A DNA stretch of 64,000 nt from Desulfovirgula sp. (GCA_020725525.1 DYEX01000061.1:1-64000), one strand, 5' to 3'. Shown: positions 1 to 8,786, counted from the first letter of the stretch. Notes: a model not told the origin generated them from the letters alone. Numbers and translations are program-made.

Positions 1-206
1 ATGATGACCTTTTCAATCCGGTAGTTGAGGATCTCTTTAAGTAATTCGTTAAAATCTTTCCGGTTGTCAAAATCTAAAGCGGAAGCAATGTCTTTGTAAA
101 TCCCATCAATTGTCCAGCCGTTTACTTTGATTTTATTTTCCTACCGCAGCCTGTTGAGGGTGCTCCGGCTGATACGTAATAATTCCATTACTTCTTTGGC
201 TTTCAT
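1..206 (-). pseudogene. IS607-type serine recombinase relic
   Basis: Read from 206 downward, the frame opens with a MerR-like helix-turn-helix (MKAKEVMELLRISRSTLNRL), meets an in-frame TAG after 21 codons, and continues in the same frame into a segment containing GIYKDIASALDFDNRKDF, typical of the IS607 OrfA serine recombinase. In intact family members about 70 residues, including the catalytic serine of the RVST motif, lie between these parts; here they are missing. The gene therefore carries both a nonsense codon and an in-frame deletion. The C-terminal part runs off the window edge. Family assignment is from remembered conserved segments. Confidence 0.75.
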
Positions 207-267
207 AGTAAGTATAATATATCCAATTTGATAAAGACTGTCAAGAAAGTGTTAGAATTGTGGACTA

Positions 268-555
268 TATCTGGAGGTATTGCTGCGTCCAAAGTTTAAT
301 AAGGTAGGTACAATCAATGAGAGACAGGGTATTTTAGAGCAATTCCTTGACCTGGAAAATACGGTTTTGGTATCTCCTGATTTCCAGTTAAACGTTATAG
401 AAAATGATCCCGAAGATAATAGAGTTCTGGAGTGCGCGTTGGAGGGTGGGGTTCAATACATTGTTTCCGGAGATGAGCACCTCTTAGCCCTGGAAGAGTT
501 CCAGGGTATTATCATTGTTTCACCCGCAGAATTTGTTAAGCTTTTTGATACCTGA
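268..555 (+). pseudogene. 5'-truncated PIN-domain toxin (COG1569-like)
   Basis: The product resembles the second half of COG1569 PIN-domain ribonucleases: YLEVLLRPKF at the start, then DPEDNRVLECALEGG, IVSGDEHLLAL and VSPAEFVKLF. The N-terminal half, which carries the first metal-binding Asp (DTN motif) and the conserved Glu, is absent. A TTG at 280 follows GGAGG, but that apparent ribosome site is itself coding in homologues (the LEV of YLEVL), so I read this as a decayed gene. No antitoxin gene is next to it. Confidence 0.7.
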
Positions 556-691
556 ACTGCAATGCTGATATTGCTGCCGGCTCCCAATTAGCCTTACGGA
601 AAATGTGTTCTTGCCAGCCTCTGCCTTCCCGGCATATAATGTCCTTACGGTAGTTTATCAAAAAACTTGAAAAAGGAGCAATAACCTGCAC

Positions 692-1927
692 ATGGGAACT
701 CGTGCCGACCACCTTGATCCACAAATACCCGCCATTGCCGGGGGTGAACCCGTACGGGGAACCATGCTGCCCTATGCCCGGCAGTGGATTGAAGAAGACG
801 ACATCGAGGCCGTCACCCGCGTACTGCGGAGCGACTGGCTGACCACTGGCCCGACCCTGGCCGAATTCGAAAAGCAATTTGCCGCCCGGGTGGGCGCCAG
901 CTATGCCGTGGCCTTCTCCAGCGGGACGGCGGCCCTGCACGCGGCCTGTTTTGCCGCCGGTGTGGGCAGGGGTGACGAAGTGATTACCAGCCCCATTACT
1001 TTCGTGGCCAGCGCCAGCTGCGCCCTCTACCTGGGGGCGAAGCCCGTGTTTGCGGACATAGATCCGCGTACATATAATATCGACCCGGCAGAAATAGAAA
1101 AAAAGATCACCTCCCAAACAAAGGCAATCATTCCCGTGCATTTCACCGGACAGCCCTGCGATCTGGACGCCATTCACGCCCTGGCTAAAAAGCACAATCT
1201 CGTGGTCATCGAAGATGCCGCCCATGCCCTGGGGGCGGAATATAAAGGGCATCCCGTCGGCTGCTTGAGCGATATGACCGTCTTCAGCTTTCACCCGGTA
1301 AAACACATCACCACCGGGGAAGGGGGAATGGTGACCACCAATTCCGGTGAACTGTACCAGTGGCTGCTGCTTTTCCGCAACCATGGAATCACCCGGGACA
1401 GGGAATTAATGGTGGAGGATCAGGGGCCGTGGTATTATGAAATGCTGGACGTGGGGTTCAATTACCGTCTCACGGATATCCAGGCCGCCCTGGGTCTAAG
1501 CCAGCTGCGCAAGCTGGACCGTTTCCTGGAGCGGCGGCGCCGGATCGCCCGGATGTATGACGAGGCCTTTGCCGGCCTGCCCGGAGTGGAAATCCCCTAC
1601 CAGGCGCCGTATGGCCGCTCGTCCTGGCACCTTTACGTGCTGGCTCTGAATCTGGATCTTCTAAAAGTGGGGCGGCGTGAGGTCTTCGAAGCCCTGCGGG
1701 CGGAGAACATCGGGGTGAACGTACATTATATCCCCGTGTACCGCCATCCCTACTACCGCTGGCTGGGGGACCCGGACAGTTGCAGCCTTTCCGGGTTTTA
1801 CTGTTTCCACGCAGAAGAGCTGTACGAGCGGATTATCACCCTGCCCCTTTATCCGGCCATGAGTGACGGGGACGTACGGGACGTGATCACGGCGGTACGC
1901 AGGGTTATAGCCTGGGCACGCAGGTAA
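692..1927 (+). CDS. pseC: PseC-like DegT/DnrJ family aminotransferase
   Basis: A 411-residue PLP-dependent aminotransferase of the DegT/DnrJ/EryC1/StrS family, full length. Best match in memory is PseC, UDP-4-amino-4,6-dideoxy-N-acetyl-beta-L-altrosamine transaminase, which makes a pseudaminic acid precursor used to glycosylate flagellin and surface polymers. Visible motifs are the phosphate-binding SSGTAALH (76-83), VVIEDAAHALGA with Asp175 for the PLP ring nitrogen, and FHPVKHITTGEGG with the Schiff-base Lys204. ATG follows AGGAG at a rather long distance of about 13 bases. The other pse genes are not in the window, so the exact sugar is inferred. It sits just upstream of the flagellar operon. 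Confidence 0.85.
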   Translation: MGTRADHLDPQIPAIAGGEPVRGTMLPYARQWIEEDDIEAVTRVLRSDWLTTGPTLAEFEKQFAARVGASYAVAFSSGTAALHAACFAAGVGRGDEVITSPITFVASASCALYLGAKPVFADIDPRTYNIDPAEIEKKITSQTKAIIPVHFTGQPCDLDAIHALAKKHNLVVIEDAAHALGAEYKGHPVGCLSDMTVFSFHPVKHITTGEGGMVTTNSGELYQWLLLFRNHGITRDRELMVEDQGPWYYEMLDVGFNYRLTDIQAALGLSQLRKLDRFLERRRRIARMYDEAFAGLPGVEIPYQAPYGRSSWHLYVLALNLDLLKVGRREVFEALRAENIGVNVHYIPVYRHPYYRWLGDPDSCSLSGFYCFHAEELYERIITLPLYPAMSDGDVRDVITAVRRVIAWARR

Positions 1928-1940
1928 CACATGATTAATA

Positions 1941-1973
1941 TTAATCGCTATTTAGATTAAATTTTTGTTTTTT
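1941..1973 (+). terminator. AT-rich intrinsic terminator after the aminotransferase gene
   Basis: TTAATC (1941-1946) pairs with GATTAA (1955-1960) over an 8-base loop and is followed by ATTTTTGTTTTTT. The stem is weak, but the position 14 bases after the stop codon and the long T-tract fit termination of the aminotransferase transcript. Confidence 0.45.
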
Positions 1974-1994
1974 CCTGGCGGTACAGGAGGAATT

Positions 1995-2026
1995 TTGACA
2001 GCGTTGTCAAATATTCATTCTTCATA
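1995..2026 (+). promoter_or_regulatory. Candidate promoter and operator of the flagellar operon
   Basis: A perfect sigma-A -35 box TTGACA lies at 1995-2000, about 85 bases before the riboswitch aptamer. The -10 is weak: TTCATA at 2021-2026 is the best but the spacer is 20. The -35 is one arm of a perfect 6-bp inverted repeat, TTGACAGCGTTGTCAA (1995-2010), which could be a repressor site. Start site and sigma factor are not determined. Confidence 0.35.
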
Positions 2027-2083
2027 AGGAAAAGGTTGCCGAAAACTGTTAGGAACATAAAACCAAAAACCACTGAGCATGTA

Positions 2084-2177
2084 CATTGTCCAGGGGCAAA
2101 CTTCACCGAAAGGGAGGGACGCAAAGCCACGGGCCTACAGCGGATTTTTCCGCTAAGGCAGCCGGGTTGCGACAATG
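2084..2177 (+). promoter_or_regulatory. Cyclic-di-GMP-I (GEMM-I) riboswitch aptamer
   Basis: The aptamer core matches the GEMM-I consensus: GGGCAAAC, the GAAA tetraloop with its flanking stem, GGGACGCAAAGCCACGGGCC, and the second half AAGGCAGCCGGGTTGC. The closing stem P1 is exact: CATTGTC at 2084-2090 pairs with GACAATG at 2171-2177. It ends 44 bases before flgB and is followed at once by an intrinsic terminator. By analogy with the Clostridioides difficile flgB riboswitch, ligand binding probably promotes termination (OFF switch). The direction is inferred; aptamer identity is clear from the sequence. Confidence 0.95.
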
Positions 2178-2181
2178 CTTC

Positions 2182-2203
2182 CCGACCTTCGGGTCGGCTT
2201 TTT
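2182..2203 (+). terminator. Riboswitch-controlled intrinsic terminator
   Basis: CCGACC (2182-2187) and GGTCGG (2192-2197) form a perfect 6-bp stem around a very stable TTCG loop, followed by CTTTTTG. It starts 4 bases after the aptamer P1 stem and ends just before the flgB ribosome site. The 5' arm can also pair partly with the CGGG of the aptamer (2163-2166), a plausible antiterminator when no ligand is bound. Confidence 0.85.
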
Positions 2204-2221
2204 GTTCGGGGAGGTGTTTTT

Positions 2222-2623
2222 TTGGATCTTTTTGCCAGTCCCATTCTGGTGGCGCTGCAAAAGCAGCTGGATGCATCGGCTTTAAACCAGCGGGTAATTG
2301 CCCATAACGTGGCCAATGTGAATACGCCGGGATTCAAAAAATCTTTCGTGAGCTTTACGGAGGAACTGCGGCGGGCGCTGGGGGAGGACGTCCTGCCGCT
2401 GGCAACCAGTGACCCCAGGCATATCGGCGCTCCGGTCCCGCTGGCCCGGGTGGAACCCACGGTGGTGAAGGAGGAGGGCACCACCATGGGTTACAACGGC
2501 AATAACGTGGACATTGATCAGGAAATGGTAAACCTGGCCGCCAATACCCTGACGTACCAGGCCGCCGCCCGGGCTCTGGGCGACCGCCTGTCCCTGTTAA
2601 CCTATGTCATCCGGGGGAGGTAA
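2222..2623 (+). CDS. flgB: Flagellar basal-body rod protein FlgB
   Basis: Proximal rod subunit of the flagellar basal body, assembled outside the membrane by the flagellar type III system. From TTG at 2222 the product is 133 residues, the usual FlgB length, beginning MDLFASPILVALQKQLDA. The rod-family motif NVANVNTPGFKK follows near residues 28-39, and the C-terminal region NNVDIDQEMVNLAANTLTYQ is typical. The start is fixed by GGGGAGGTG at 2208-2216, placed right after the riboswitch terminator; a longer upstream reading would translate the aptamer and is not credible. First gene of the operon. Confidence 0.95.
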   Translation: MDLFASPILVALQKQLDASALNQRVIAHNVANVNTPGFKKSFVSFTEELRRALGEDVLPLATSDPRHIGAPVPLARVEPTVVKEEGTTMGYNGNNVDIDQEMVNLAANTLTYQAAARALGDRLSLLTYVIRGR

Positions 2624-2629
2624 CAGGCG

Positions 2630-3076
2630 ATGCCTCTATTAGATGTATTCGGCATTAGTGCCTCAGGCTTAACAGCATCGAGGCTCTGGTTGGATATTAC
2701 GGCCAACAATATTGCCAACCTGCAAACGGCGGGCAGGCCCAACGACCCCCTGAACCCGGCCTACCGCCGGAAAGTCCCCGTGTTTGCCGAGAAACTGCGC
2801 CAGGCCCTGGATTCCCTGCCTGGCCGGCCCTCCTTCAACGCCGCCGGCGTGAGCGTGGCGGCAGTAGTGGAGGATCCATCCCCGCCCCGGCTTGCTTACG
2901 AGCCCTCCCATCCCCTGGCCGACCCCAATACGGGATATGTGGCCTATCCCAACATCAATATTGCCAACGAGATGGTCAGCATGATTGCAGCCACCCGGGC
3001 CTATGAGGCCAACGTTACGGTTCTGAACGCGGCCAAGGACATGGCCTTGAGGGCTCTGGAGATAGGCAGGGGCTAA
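2630..3076 (+). CDS. flgC: Flagellar basal-body rod protein FlgC
   Basis: Proximal rod subunit partnering FlgB, 148 residues. It has the N-terminal rod motif LDITANNIANLQTAG (about residues 22-36), a central segment with the YRRK signature, and the C-terminal coiled segment EMVSMIAATRAYEANVTVLN that packs in the rod. It starts 6 bases after flgB, with the ribosome site GGGGGAGG inside the end of flgB, so the two are translationally close. Length and order match FlgC in other Firmicutes. Confidence 0.95.
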   Translation: MPLLDVFGISASGLTASRLWLDITANNIANLQTAGRPNDPLNPAYRRKVPVFAEKLRQALDSLPGRPSFNAAGVSVAAVVEDPSPPRLAYEPSHPLADPNTGYVAYPNINIANEMVSMIAATRAYEANVTVLNAAKDMALRALEIGRG

Positions 3077-3110
3077 TTATTCATGTAGCTAACGAAAGGG
3101 GCACTCATAG

Positions 3111-3410
3111 ATGCAAATTTTACCCGTTTCCCCCTTAACCCTGGTACCCACGGTAAGCCAGCCCACAAAGCCGGACGCTGCTGCCGGCGCTCCCGGTTTC
3201 GGCCGGATGCTTGAACGGGCCCTGGAAGAGGTGAATAATGCCCAGGTGCGGGCCGACCGGGTGGGCCTCGACTTCCTCACCGGCAGGGTACAGGATCTGC
3301 ACCAGGTGACCATTGCCATGGAAGAAGCCCGGATAATGATGTCCCTGGCTGTGGAGGTGCGCAATAAAATAGTAGAAGCCTACCAGGAAATTTCGCGCAT
3401 GCAGGTTTAA
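3111..3410 (+). CDS. fliE: Flagellar hook-basal body adaptor FliE
   Basis: FliE joins the MS ring to the rod at the cytoplasmic-membrane end of the basal body. The 99-residue product has the usual size and the conserved C-terminal helices: VTIAMEEARIMMSLAVEVRNK followed by IVEAYQEISRMQV at the extreme C terminus. ATG is preceded by AAAGGGG at about 8 bases. It lies between flgC and fliF as in most Gram-positive flagellar operons. Confidence 0.93.
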   Translation: MQILPVSPLTLVPTVSQPTKPDAAAGAPGFGRMLERALEEVNNAQVRADRVGLDFLTGRVQDLHQVTIAMEEARIMMSLAVEVRNKIVEAYQEISRMQV

Positions 3411-3426
3411 GGAGCTGTTGTAGTCG

Positions 3427-4962
3427 ATGGACCCCAAACCGATCCTGGCCCCCATTAAGGAGCGGTGGCAGGCGCTGCCCCGGTTCCGGCAGATCCTTTT
3501 CGCTACCGCTGCGGCGGGACTGCTGGCGACCGTAATTTACCTGGTCGTTCTTATCGCCCAACCTGCATATGCTCCCCTGTTCACCGGTCTGGAGCCAAAA
3601 CAGGCGGGCAAAATCGCCGAAGAACTGAAAAACATGAAAATACCTTACCGGCTGGAGGATCAGGGCAAAACCATCGCCGTGCCGGAAGGGCAGGTGTACA
3701 ACGCCAGAATTCAGCTGGCCAGCAAGGGGGTGCTGGCCGATTCGGGGGCCGGGTGGGAGCTTTTTGACCGGCAAAAGTTCGGTGTCACCGACTTTGAACA
3801 ACAGGTCAATTACCAGCGGGCGCTGCAGGAGGAGCTGCGCCGTACCATTACCAGCCTGGACGAGGTGGAACAGGCCCGGGTGCACCTGGTACTGCCCCGG
3901 GAAAGCCTCTTTCTGGACAACCAGGTGGAACCTTCTGCTTCGATAGCTTTAAAACTCAAGGGCGAATTGAAGCCCGAACAGGTAAAGGGCATTATGGATC
4001 TGGTGGTGGGCAGCGTCCAGGGAATGAAGCCGGAAAACGTACACATCATCGACATGGAGGGCAACGTCTTAAGCGACAACCTGGCCCTGGCCGACGAGCG
4101 GGCCAGGCTGGCCCGCCTGTCCATGGATCAATACCAGGTGCGCCGGCAGTACGAAAAGGAACTGGAGACCCGCATTCAGCAGATGCTGACCCGGATCCTG
4201 GGACCGAACAAGGCAGTGGCCATGGTTACGGCCGACCTGGATTTTGACCAGCGCCAGACCACCACCACCACCGTGCAGCCGGGGCAAACTTTGAGCCAGC
4301 AAACCATTACCGAAAGCGGCTCGGGTACGGGTATCGGTGGGGTGCCGGGAACTCCCAGTTCTCAGCCAGGAAGTACCGTTCCCGCTCTAACAGGCGGCAA
4401 TTCCCAGTACCAGAAGCAGCAGACCATCACCAACTATCAGCTGGGCAGCCAGCAGCAAACCCTGGTCGCCGCGCCGGGAACCCTGCGCCGGCTCTCGGTA
4501 GCCGTGGTTTTAAACGGCAACTACAGTGCACCCCAGTTGCAGCAGGTCCAGGACATGGTTTCGGCAGCAGTGGGCCTGCAGCAAAACCGGGGAGATCAGA
4601 TTAACGTTTCGGCCATGCCTTTTAACACTGTAAGCCAGCTGCCGTTACCGGAAACCGCGCCAAAACCATTTTCCAGCTTACTTAAATACTGGCCGGTACT
4701 GTTGGAAATAGGCGCACTTCTGGTGGGGCTGCTACTGCTTTTGCTGCTGCTGGTATTTTACCTGCGCCGCCGGCGGCGGAAAGCCACGCTGGAGCGACCA
4801 CCGGAGCCGGTTCTGTCAGATGTCGTTCCCGGCGATGAATCATTAGCTGAAACTGCTCATGAACCTGAACAGGAGCCCTTGCGAATCCAGGAACTGCGGG
4901 AGTTTGCCCGGAGTAATCCCGCCCAGGTGGCCGAGGTATTGAAGTTGTGGTTAAGGGAGTAG
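3427..4962 (+). CDS. fliF: Flagellar MS-ring protein FliF
   Basis: FliF forms the membrane-embedded MS ring on which the export gate, rotor and rod assemble. The 511-residue product has an N-terminal membrane helix (about 20-40), the periplasmic ring-building motifs (YAPLFTGLEP, ELRRTITSLDEVEQARVHLVLP at about 136-157), a Gln/Gly/Thr-rich variable linker, a second membrane helix with a run of leucines near 425-445, and a C-terminal tail (REFARSNPAQVAEVLKLWL) that binds FliG. Length and arrangement are standard. AAGGAG precedes ATG by 12 bases; fliG follows after 6 bases. Confidence 0.96.
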   Translation: MDPKPILAPIKERWQALPRFRQILFATAAAGLLATVIYLVVLIAQPAYAPLFTGLEPKQAGKIAEELKNMKIPYRLEDQGKTIAVPEGQVYNARIQLASKGVLADSGAGWELFDRQKFGVTDFEQQVNYQRALQEELRRTITSLDEVEQARVHLVLPRESLFLDNQVEPSASIALKLKGELKPEQVKGIMDLVVGSVQGMKPENVHIIDMEGNVLSDNLALADERARLARLSMDQYQVRRQYEKELETRIQQMLTRILGPNKAVAMVTADLDFDQRQTTTTTVQPGQTLSQQTITESGSGTGIGGVPGTPSSQPGSTVPALTGGNSQYQKQQTITNYQLGSQQQTLVAAPGTLRRLSVAVVLNGNYSAPQLQQVQDMVSAAVGLQQNRGDQINVSAMPFNTVSQLPLPETAPKPFSSLLKYWPVLLEIGALLVGLLLLLLLLVFYLRRRRRKATLERPPEPVLSDVVPGDESLAETAHEPEQEPLRIQELREFARSNPAQVAEVLKLWLRE

Positions 4963-4968
4963 GTCATC

Positions 4969-5973
4969 ATGAACAAGTCAAAACTAACCGGCGCAGAAAA
5001 AGCGGCTATTATTTTAATTACACTGGGAGCCGACCTCTCGGCCAGGGTTCTAAAGCATCTTCCGGAGCATGATATCGAGGTGCTTACGCGGCAAATTTCC
5101 ATGCTGGAGAACATACCCAGAGATATTCAGTCACTGGTGCTGATAGAATTCTTTAAGTTAACTGAGGCACGGAATTACCTGATACGTGGCGGTTCCAAGT
5201 ATGCCCGGGAGATATTGGAAAAGGCTTTTGGTCAGCAGCGAGCTGAAGAAATATTTGAAAAAATGTTAGCAGAGGTTCAGAGTATACCTTTCAACAATCT
5301 TCGCCGTACCGATGCTAAACAATTGCTCAATTTCATCCGGGACGAACATCCTCAAACTATTGCCCTGATCCTGACCCATCTGGTACCGGAACAGGCGGCA
5401 TTCATTCTTTCCTCCCTTCCACCGGAAAAGCAGAGCGATATTGCCCGGCGGATAGCCATTATGGACCGCGTGCCTCCGGAAGTGATAAAGGAAGTGGAAG
5501 GAATACTGGAAAGAAAACTCTCCGTGGTAGTCCAGCAGGAGCAGATCGTGGGCGGTGTAAAGACCCTGGTCAATATCCTGAACCGGGTGGACCGCAGCAC
5601 CGAAAAAACCATCCTGGAAGAACTGGAGATTTCCGATCCCGACTTGGCCGACGAGGTGCGCAAGAGGATGTTTGTTTTCGAAGATATCGTAAAGCTCCAC
5701 GATACGGCCATCCAGCGGGTTCTGCGGGAAGTGGATACCAGGGATCTGGCCAGGGCCATGCGGGGGGCCAACGAGGAAGTCAACGAGCGCATCTTCAAGA
5801 ACATGTCCCGCCGGGCGGCCAACATGCTGCGGGAGGAAATTCAGTTCATGGGACCGGTGCGCCTGCGGGATGTGGAAGAAGCCCAGCAGCGCATAGTGCA
5901 GATTATCCGCCGCCTGGACGAAACGGGCGAAATTATCATCGCACGGGGTGGGGAGGATGCGATCATTATTTAG
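4969..5973 (+). CDS. fliG: Flagellar motor switch protein FliG
   Basis: Rotor protein of the switch complex; its C-terminal domain meets the stator and generates torque. The 334-residue product is full length. It shows the N-terminal LTGAEKAAIILITLG, the middle-domain EHPQTIALILTHL near 123-135 (EHPQ motif that contacts FliM), the Gly-rich hinge region, and the charged C-terminal helix with DLARAMRGANEEVNERIFKN and FMGPVRLRDVEEAQQ. The last 17 bases overlap the start chosen for fliH. Confidence 0.96.
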   Translation: MNKSKLTGAEKAAIILITLGADLSARVLKHLPEHDIEVLTRQISMLENIPRDIQSLVLIEFFKLTEARNYLIRGGSKYAREILEKAFGQQRAEEIFEKMLAEVQSIPFNNLRRTDAKQLLNFIRDEHPQTIALILTHLVPEQAAFILSSLPPEKQSDIARRIAIMDRVPPEVIKEVEGILERKLSVVVQQEQIVGGVKTLVNILNRVDRSTEKTILEELEISDPDLADEVRKRMFVFEDIVKLHDTAIQRVLREVDTRDLARAMRGANEEVNERIFKNMSRRAANMLREEIQFMGPVRLRDVEEAQQRIVQIIRRLDETGEIIIARGGEDAIII

Positions 5974-6769
5974 GATCATCCGGGGCGGCGTATCCTGCGA
6001 TGGGGACCCCGTCTTTATAGCTCCCCGCTACGATTTTCCCGTACTGCCTTTGCACCAGGACGAACACCACGGGAGCAACGGGAACGGCCGGGAGAAAATG
6101 GTTTCTGTGGATGAAACCCGGGCAAAAAGCGAAGAAATCCTGGCTGCGGCTCAAAGGGAAGCTGCGGCTATACTGGAAAAGGCACGGCACGAAGCGGAGG
6201 CGCTGGCCCGGGAAACGGCCGCCAGAGCCCGGGAAGAAGGGCTGCAGGAAGGGTGGGCAGAAGGTTACCGGGAAGGTTACCGCAAAGCCATGGAAGATGC
6301 TGCCGCCGGGGCTCAGGCCTTGAGGGAAGAAGCCCGCCAGGTACTGCAGCAGGCCGAAGAAATCCGCCGGGCCACCCTGGAAGCTCTGGAGGGAGAAATG
6401 GTGGCCCTGGCCCGGGAAATGGCGGAAAAAATTGTGGCCGCCCAGTTGACCATTGACCCCGCCATAGTGCTGAATATAGTGCGGGAAGCCCTGGAGGTGG
6501 CCCGGATACGGGAACAGGTGGTTATTTATGTAAACCCGGAACAGAAGAAATTGATGGAAGAAAGACGGAAGGAAATACTCCTTACCCTGCCCCCCGGAAC
6601 GGTCCTGAATATTATAGGCGACCCGGCCATAGAACCGGGTGGGTGCCGCATTGAAACGGCCGACGGCAGGGTGGACGCCACCCTTGATGCCCGCTGGCGA
6701 GCACTGCAGGAAGTATTGAGGGAAGCAGGGCTGCAGGTCGCCGGCCAAGGGAGGGTGGATCCATCATAG
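5957..6769 (+). CDS. fliH: Flagellar assembly protein FliH
   Basis: FliH is the regulator and peripheral stalk of the export ATPase FliI. From ATG 5957 the product is 270 residues. It has a long Ala/Glu/Arg-rich helical region (about 45-135) with the GxxxG-type repeats expected of FliH (EGLQEGWAEGYREGYR), and a C-terminal domain resembling the V-ATPase E subunit. The start is uncertain: GTG at 5948 is in the same frame, and the GGGGAGG before ATG is very close. The gene overlaps the end of fliG and ends 37 bases before fliI. Confidence 0.85.
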   Translation: MRSLFRIIRGGVSCDGDPVFIAPRYDFPVLPLHQDEHHGSNGNGREKMVSVDETRAKSEEILAAAQREAAAILEKARHEAEALARETAARAREEGLQEGWAEGYREGYRKAMEDAAAGAQALREEARQVLQQAEEIRRATLEALEGEMVALAREMAEKIVAAQLTIDPAIVLNIVREALEVARIREQVVIYVNPEQKKLMEERRKEILLTLPPGTVLNIIGDPAIEPGGCRIETADGRVDATLDARWRALQEVLREAGLQVAGQGRVDPS

Positions 6770-6806
6770 TTTCTGAAGGCTGGATTGGAAAGTGGGGAGA
6801 ACGCAG

Positions 6807-8123
6807 ATGGCTTTACCCCAAATCGACCTGGAACGCTGGCGCTGGCGGGTGCGGGCGGCCAAACTGCTGCGCCCCACCGGGCAGGTGGTGCGGGTCATCG
6901 GCCTGACTGTGGAGGTGCGGGGCATTGCCGCCCGCATCGGTGAAGTCTGCGACATCCACGTGCCCGGCGAAGCACCGGTGGTGGCCGAGGTGGTGGGTTT
7001 CCGGGAAGATGTCACCCTGCTCATGCCCCTGGGGGAACTGCGGGGTATTTTCCCCGGCTGCAGCGTGGTGCCCCGGGGCCGGGGCCTGTCGGTGGCGGTG
7101 GGAGAACACCTCCTGGGGCGGGTACTGGACGGGCTGGGCCGGCCCATGGACGGCCGGGAGCTCACTGCTCCGGACCAGTGTTACGTACCGGTGGACAACT
7201 CCCCGCCCAACCCCCTGTCCAGGCAGCGCATCACGCAGGTATTTTCCACCGGGGTACGGGCCATCGATGCCTTTCTCACCTGCGGGCGGGGACAGCGCCT
7301 GGGCATTTTTGCCGGCAGCGGGGTGGGCAAGAGCACGCTTTTGGGCATGGTGGCCCGGTACAGCAGTGCCGATGTGAATGTGATCGCCCTGGTGGGGGAA
7401 CGGGGCCGGGAAGTGCGGGACTTCATTGAAGGGGACCTGGGTCCGGAAGGCCTGGCCCGTTCGGTGGTGGTGGCCGCTACTTCGGACCAGCCGGCGCTGG
7501 TGCGGGTAAAGGCCGCCTTTCTGGCCAGCGCCATTGCCGAATATTTCCGCGACCGGGGTAAAGACGTACTGCTTCTCATGGACTCGATCACCCGTTTTGC
7601 CATGGCCCAGCGGGAGGTGGGCCTGGCCATCGGCGAACCCCCGGCCACCCGCGGTTACACCCCTTCGGTTTTTGCCCTGTTGCCCCGGTTGCTGGAACGC
7701 TCGGGGATGGGGGCCACGGGTTCCATCACCGCCTTTTATACCGTGCTGGTAGAAGGAGACGACCTGAACGAGCCCATTACCGATGCGGTGCGGGGCATAC
7801 TGGACGGGCATATTGTCCTGTCCCGGGAAATGGTGGCCCGGAACCACTACCCGGCCATTGACATATTGCAGAGCGTCAGCCGGGTGATGCCGGAAATAGT
7901 GGACGCAGAACACCTGGCCCGGGCCGGCCGGCTGCGGGATCTGCTGGCCACCTACCGCCAGTCGGAGGATTTAATCAACATAGGCGCCTACGTGGCCGGG
8001 TCCAACCCCCAGATTGACGCCGCGGTAAAGGTCTATCCCCGCATTGTGCAGTTTTTACGCCAGGACATGCACGAGTACAGCAGCTTTGAGGAAACGATGA
8101 AGACCTTACCGGATCCCGGCTAG
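6807..8123 (+). CDS. fliI: Flagellum-specific ATPase FliI
   Basis: Cytoplasmic hexameric ATPase of the flagellar type III export apparatus, related to the F1 beta subunit. The 438-residue product has the Walker A motif AGSGVGKST (about 169-177), Walker [19 protein letters not shown], and the FliI/YscN signature [21 protein letters not shown] at 6807 is chosen because GTGGGGAG lies 7 bases upstream and the family starts close to this point; a GTG at 6792 would add five residues inside the ribosome site. Confidence 0.96.
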   Translation: MALPQIDLERWRWRVRAAKLLRPTGQVVRVIGLTVEVRGIAARIGEVCDIHVPGEAPVVAEVVGFREDVTLLMPLGELRGIFPGCSVVPRGRGLSVAVGEHLLGRVLDGLGRPMDGRELTAPDQCYVPVDNSPPNPLSRQRITQVFSTGVRAIDAFLTCGRGQRLGIFAGSGVGKSTLLGMVARYSSADVNVIALVGERGREVRDFIEGDLGPEGLARSVVVAATSDQPALVRVKAAFLASAIAEYFRDRGKDVLLLMDSITRFAMAQREVGLAIGEPPATRGYTPSVFALLPRLLERSGMGATGSITAFYTVLVEGDDLNEPITDAVRGILDGHIVLSREMVARNHYPAIDILQSVSRVMPEIVDAEHLARAGRLRDLLATYRQSEDLINIGAYVAGSNPQIDAAVKVYPRIVQFLRQDMHEYSSFEETMKTLPDPG

Positions 8124-8204
8124 ACGATTGGCCCGTCCGGCGGTAGAATGGCCGCCGCTTTCGGTGCCGTTTGTTACACACCTGAAGCTTAAGGAGTGTG
8201 TGGC

Positions 8205-8642
8205 ATGCGCAAATTTCATTTTCGCCTGCAGCCCGTGCTGCAGTTCAGGGAACAGAAGGAAGAGCAGGCCATCCTGGCCCACTCCCGGGCACAGCGGGAA
8301 TACCTGGACCGGGTGGAAGAGCTGAACAGGACGACCTCTCTGCTGGAAGAAAGCTTTGCCGGTTGCAGCGTGGGGCCAATGCGGCCGGAGAACGAATTTC
8401 ACCTGCTGCTCTGGCGGGAGTGGCTCATAAATGACCGGAACCGCCGCCAGGAAGCGGTGGCCAGGGCCAGTGAGAAGCTGGAGCGCCGCCGGATGGAAAC
8501 CCTTGAGGCCCGGCGCCAGAGGATGGTTTTGCAGAGGCTGAAGGAAAAGCAACTCCAGGCCCACATCCTGCAGGCAAACCGGGCCGAGCAAAAGGAAACG
8601 GACGAACAGGGGCTCAGGCTGTTCTGGTGCCGCCAGAGTTAA
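8205..8642 (+). CDS. fliJ: Flagellar export chaperone FliJ
   Basis: FliJ is the central stalk of the FliH/FliI ATPase complex, a small antiparallel coiled coil. The 145-residue product starts FHFRLQPVLQFREQKEEQA, the classical FliJ beginning, and is almost entirely helical with many Arg/Glu/Gln residues. AAGGAG at 8191-8196 sets the start at ATG 8205. Position directly after fliI is canonical. Confidence 0.9.
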   Translation: MRKFHFRLQPVLQFREQKEEQAILAHSRAQREYLDRVEELNRTTSLLEESFAGCSVGPMRPENEFHLLLWREWLINDRNRRQEAVARASEKLERRRMETLEARRQRMVLQRLKEKQLQAHILQANRAEQKETDEQGLRLFWCRQS

Positions 8643-8651
8643 GCAGCAAGC

Positions 8652-8681
8652 CACCTGCGGGATAATTTAACCCGGCAGGTG
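8652..8681 (+). other. RNA hairpin between fliJ and fliK
   Basis: CACCTGCGGG (8652-8661) can pair with CCCGGCAGGTG (8671-8681) with one bulge. No T-tract follows, so it is probably an RNA-processing or stability element inside the operon transcript and not a terminator. Confidence 0.5.
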
Positions 8682-8786
8682 AAAAGCAGGTTACTGCCGA
8701 CAAGTGCTGCAGTATTTGAGCTACCCGGGGGAGGTGATGGCTGAAAAAGGAGAAGGAAGATTTTAAAAAAAGGAGGTGAAACGATC

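Noticed and set aside
2036-2221. An open frame extending flgB upstream through the riboswitch
   Set aside because: It would translate the aptamer and terminator. A TTG with a strong ribosome site at 2222 gives the normal FlgB length.
6925-7377. Alternative plus-strand frames inside fliI, fliO, fliA and the GT4 gene
   Set aside because: They lie wholly within well-supported genes, have biased Pro/Arg/Gly composition and show no conserved family pattern.
8652-8681. fliJ-fliK hairpin considered as an internal operon terminator
   Set aside because: It lacks a following T-tract, and fliK has its own strong ribosome site directly downstream in the same operon.
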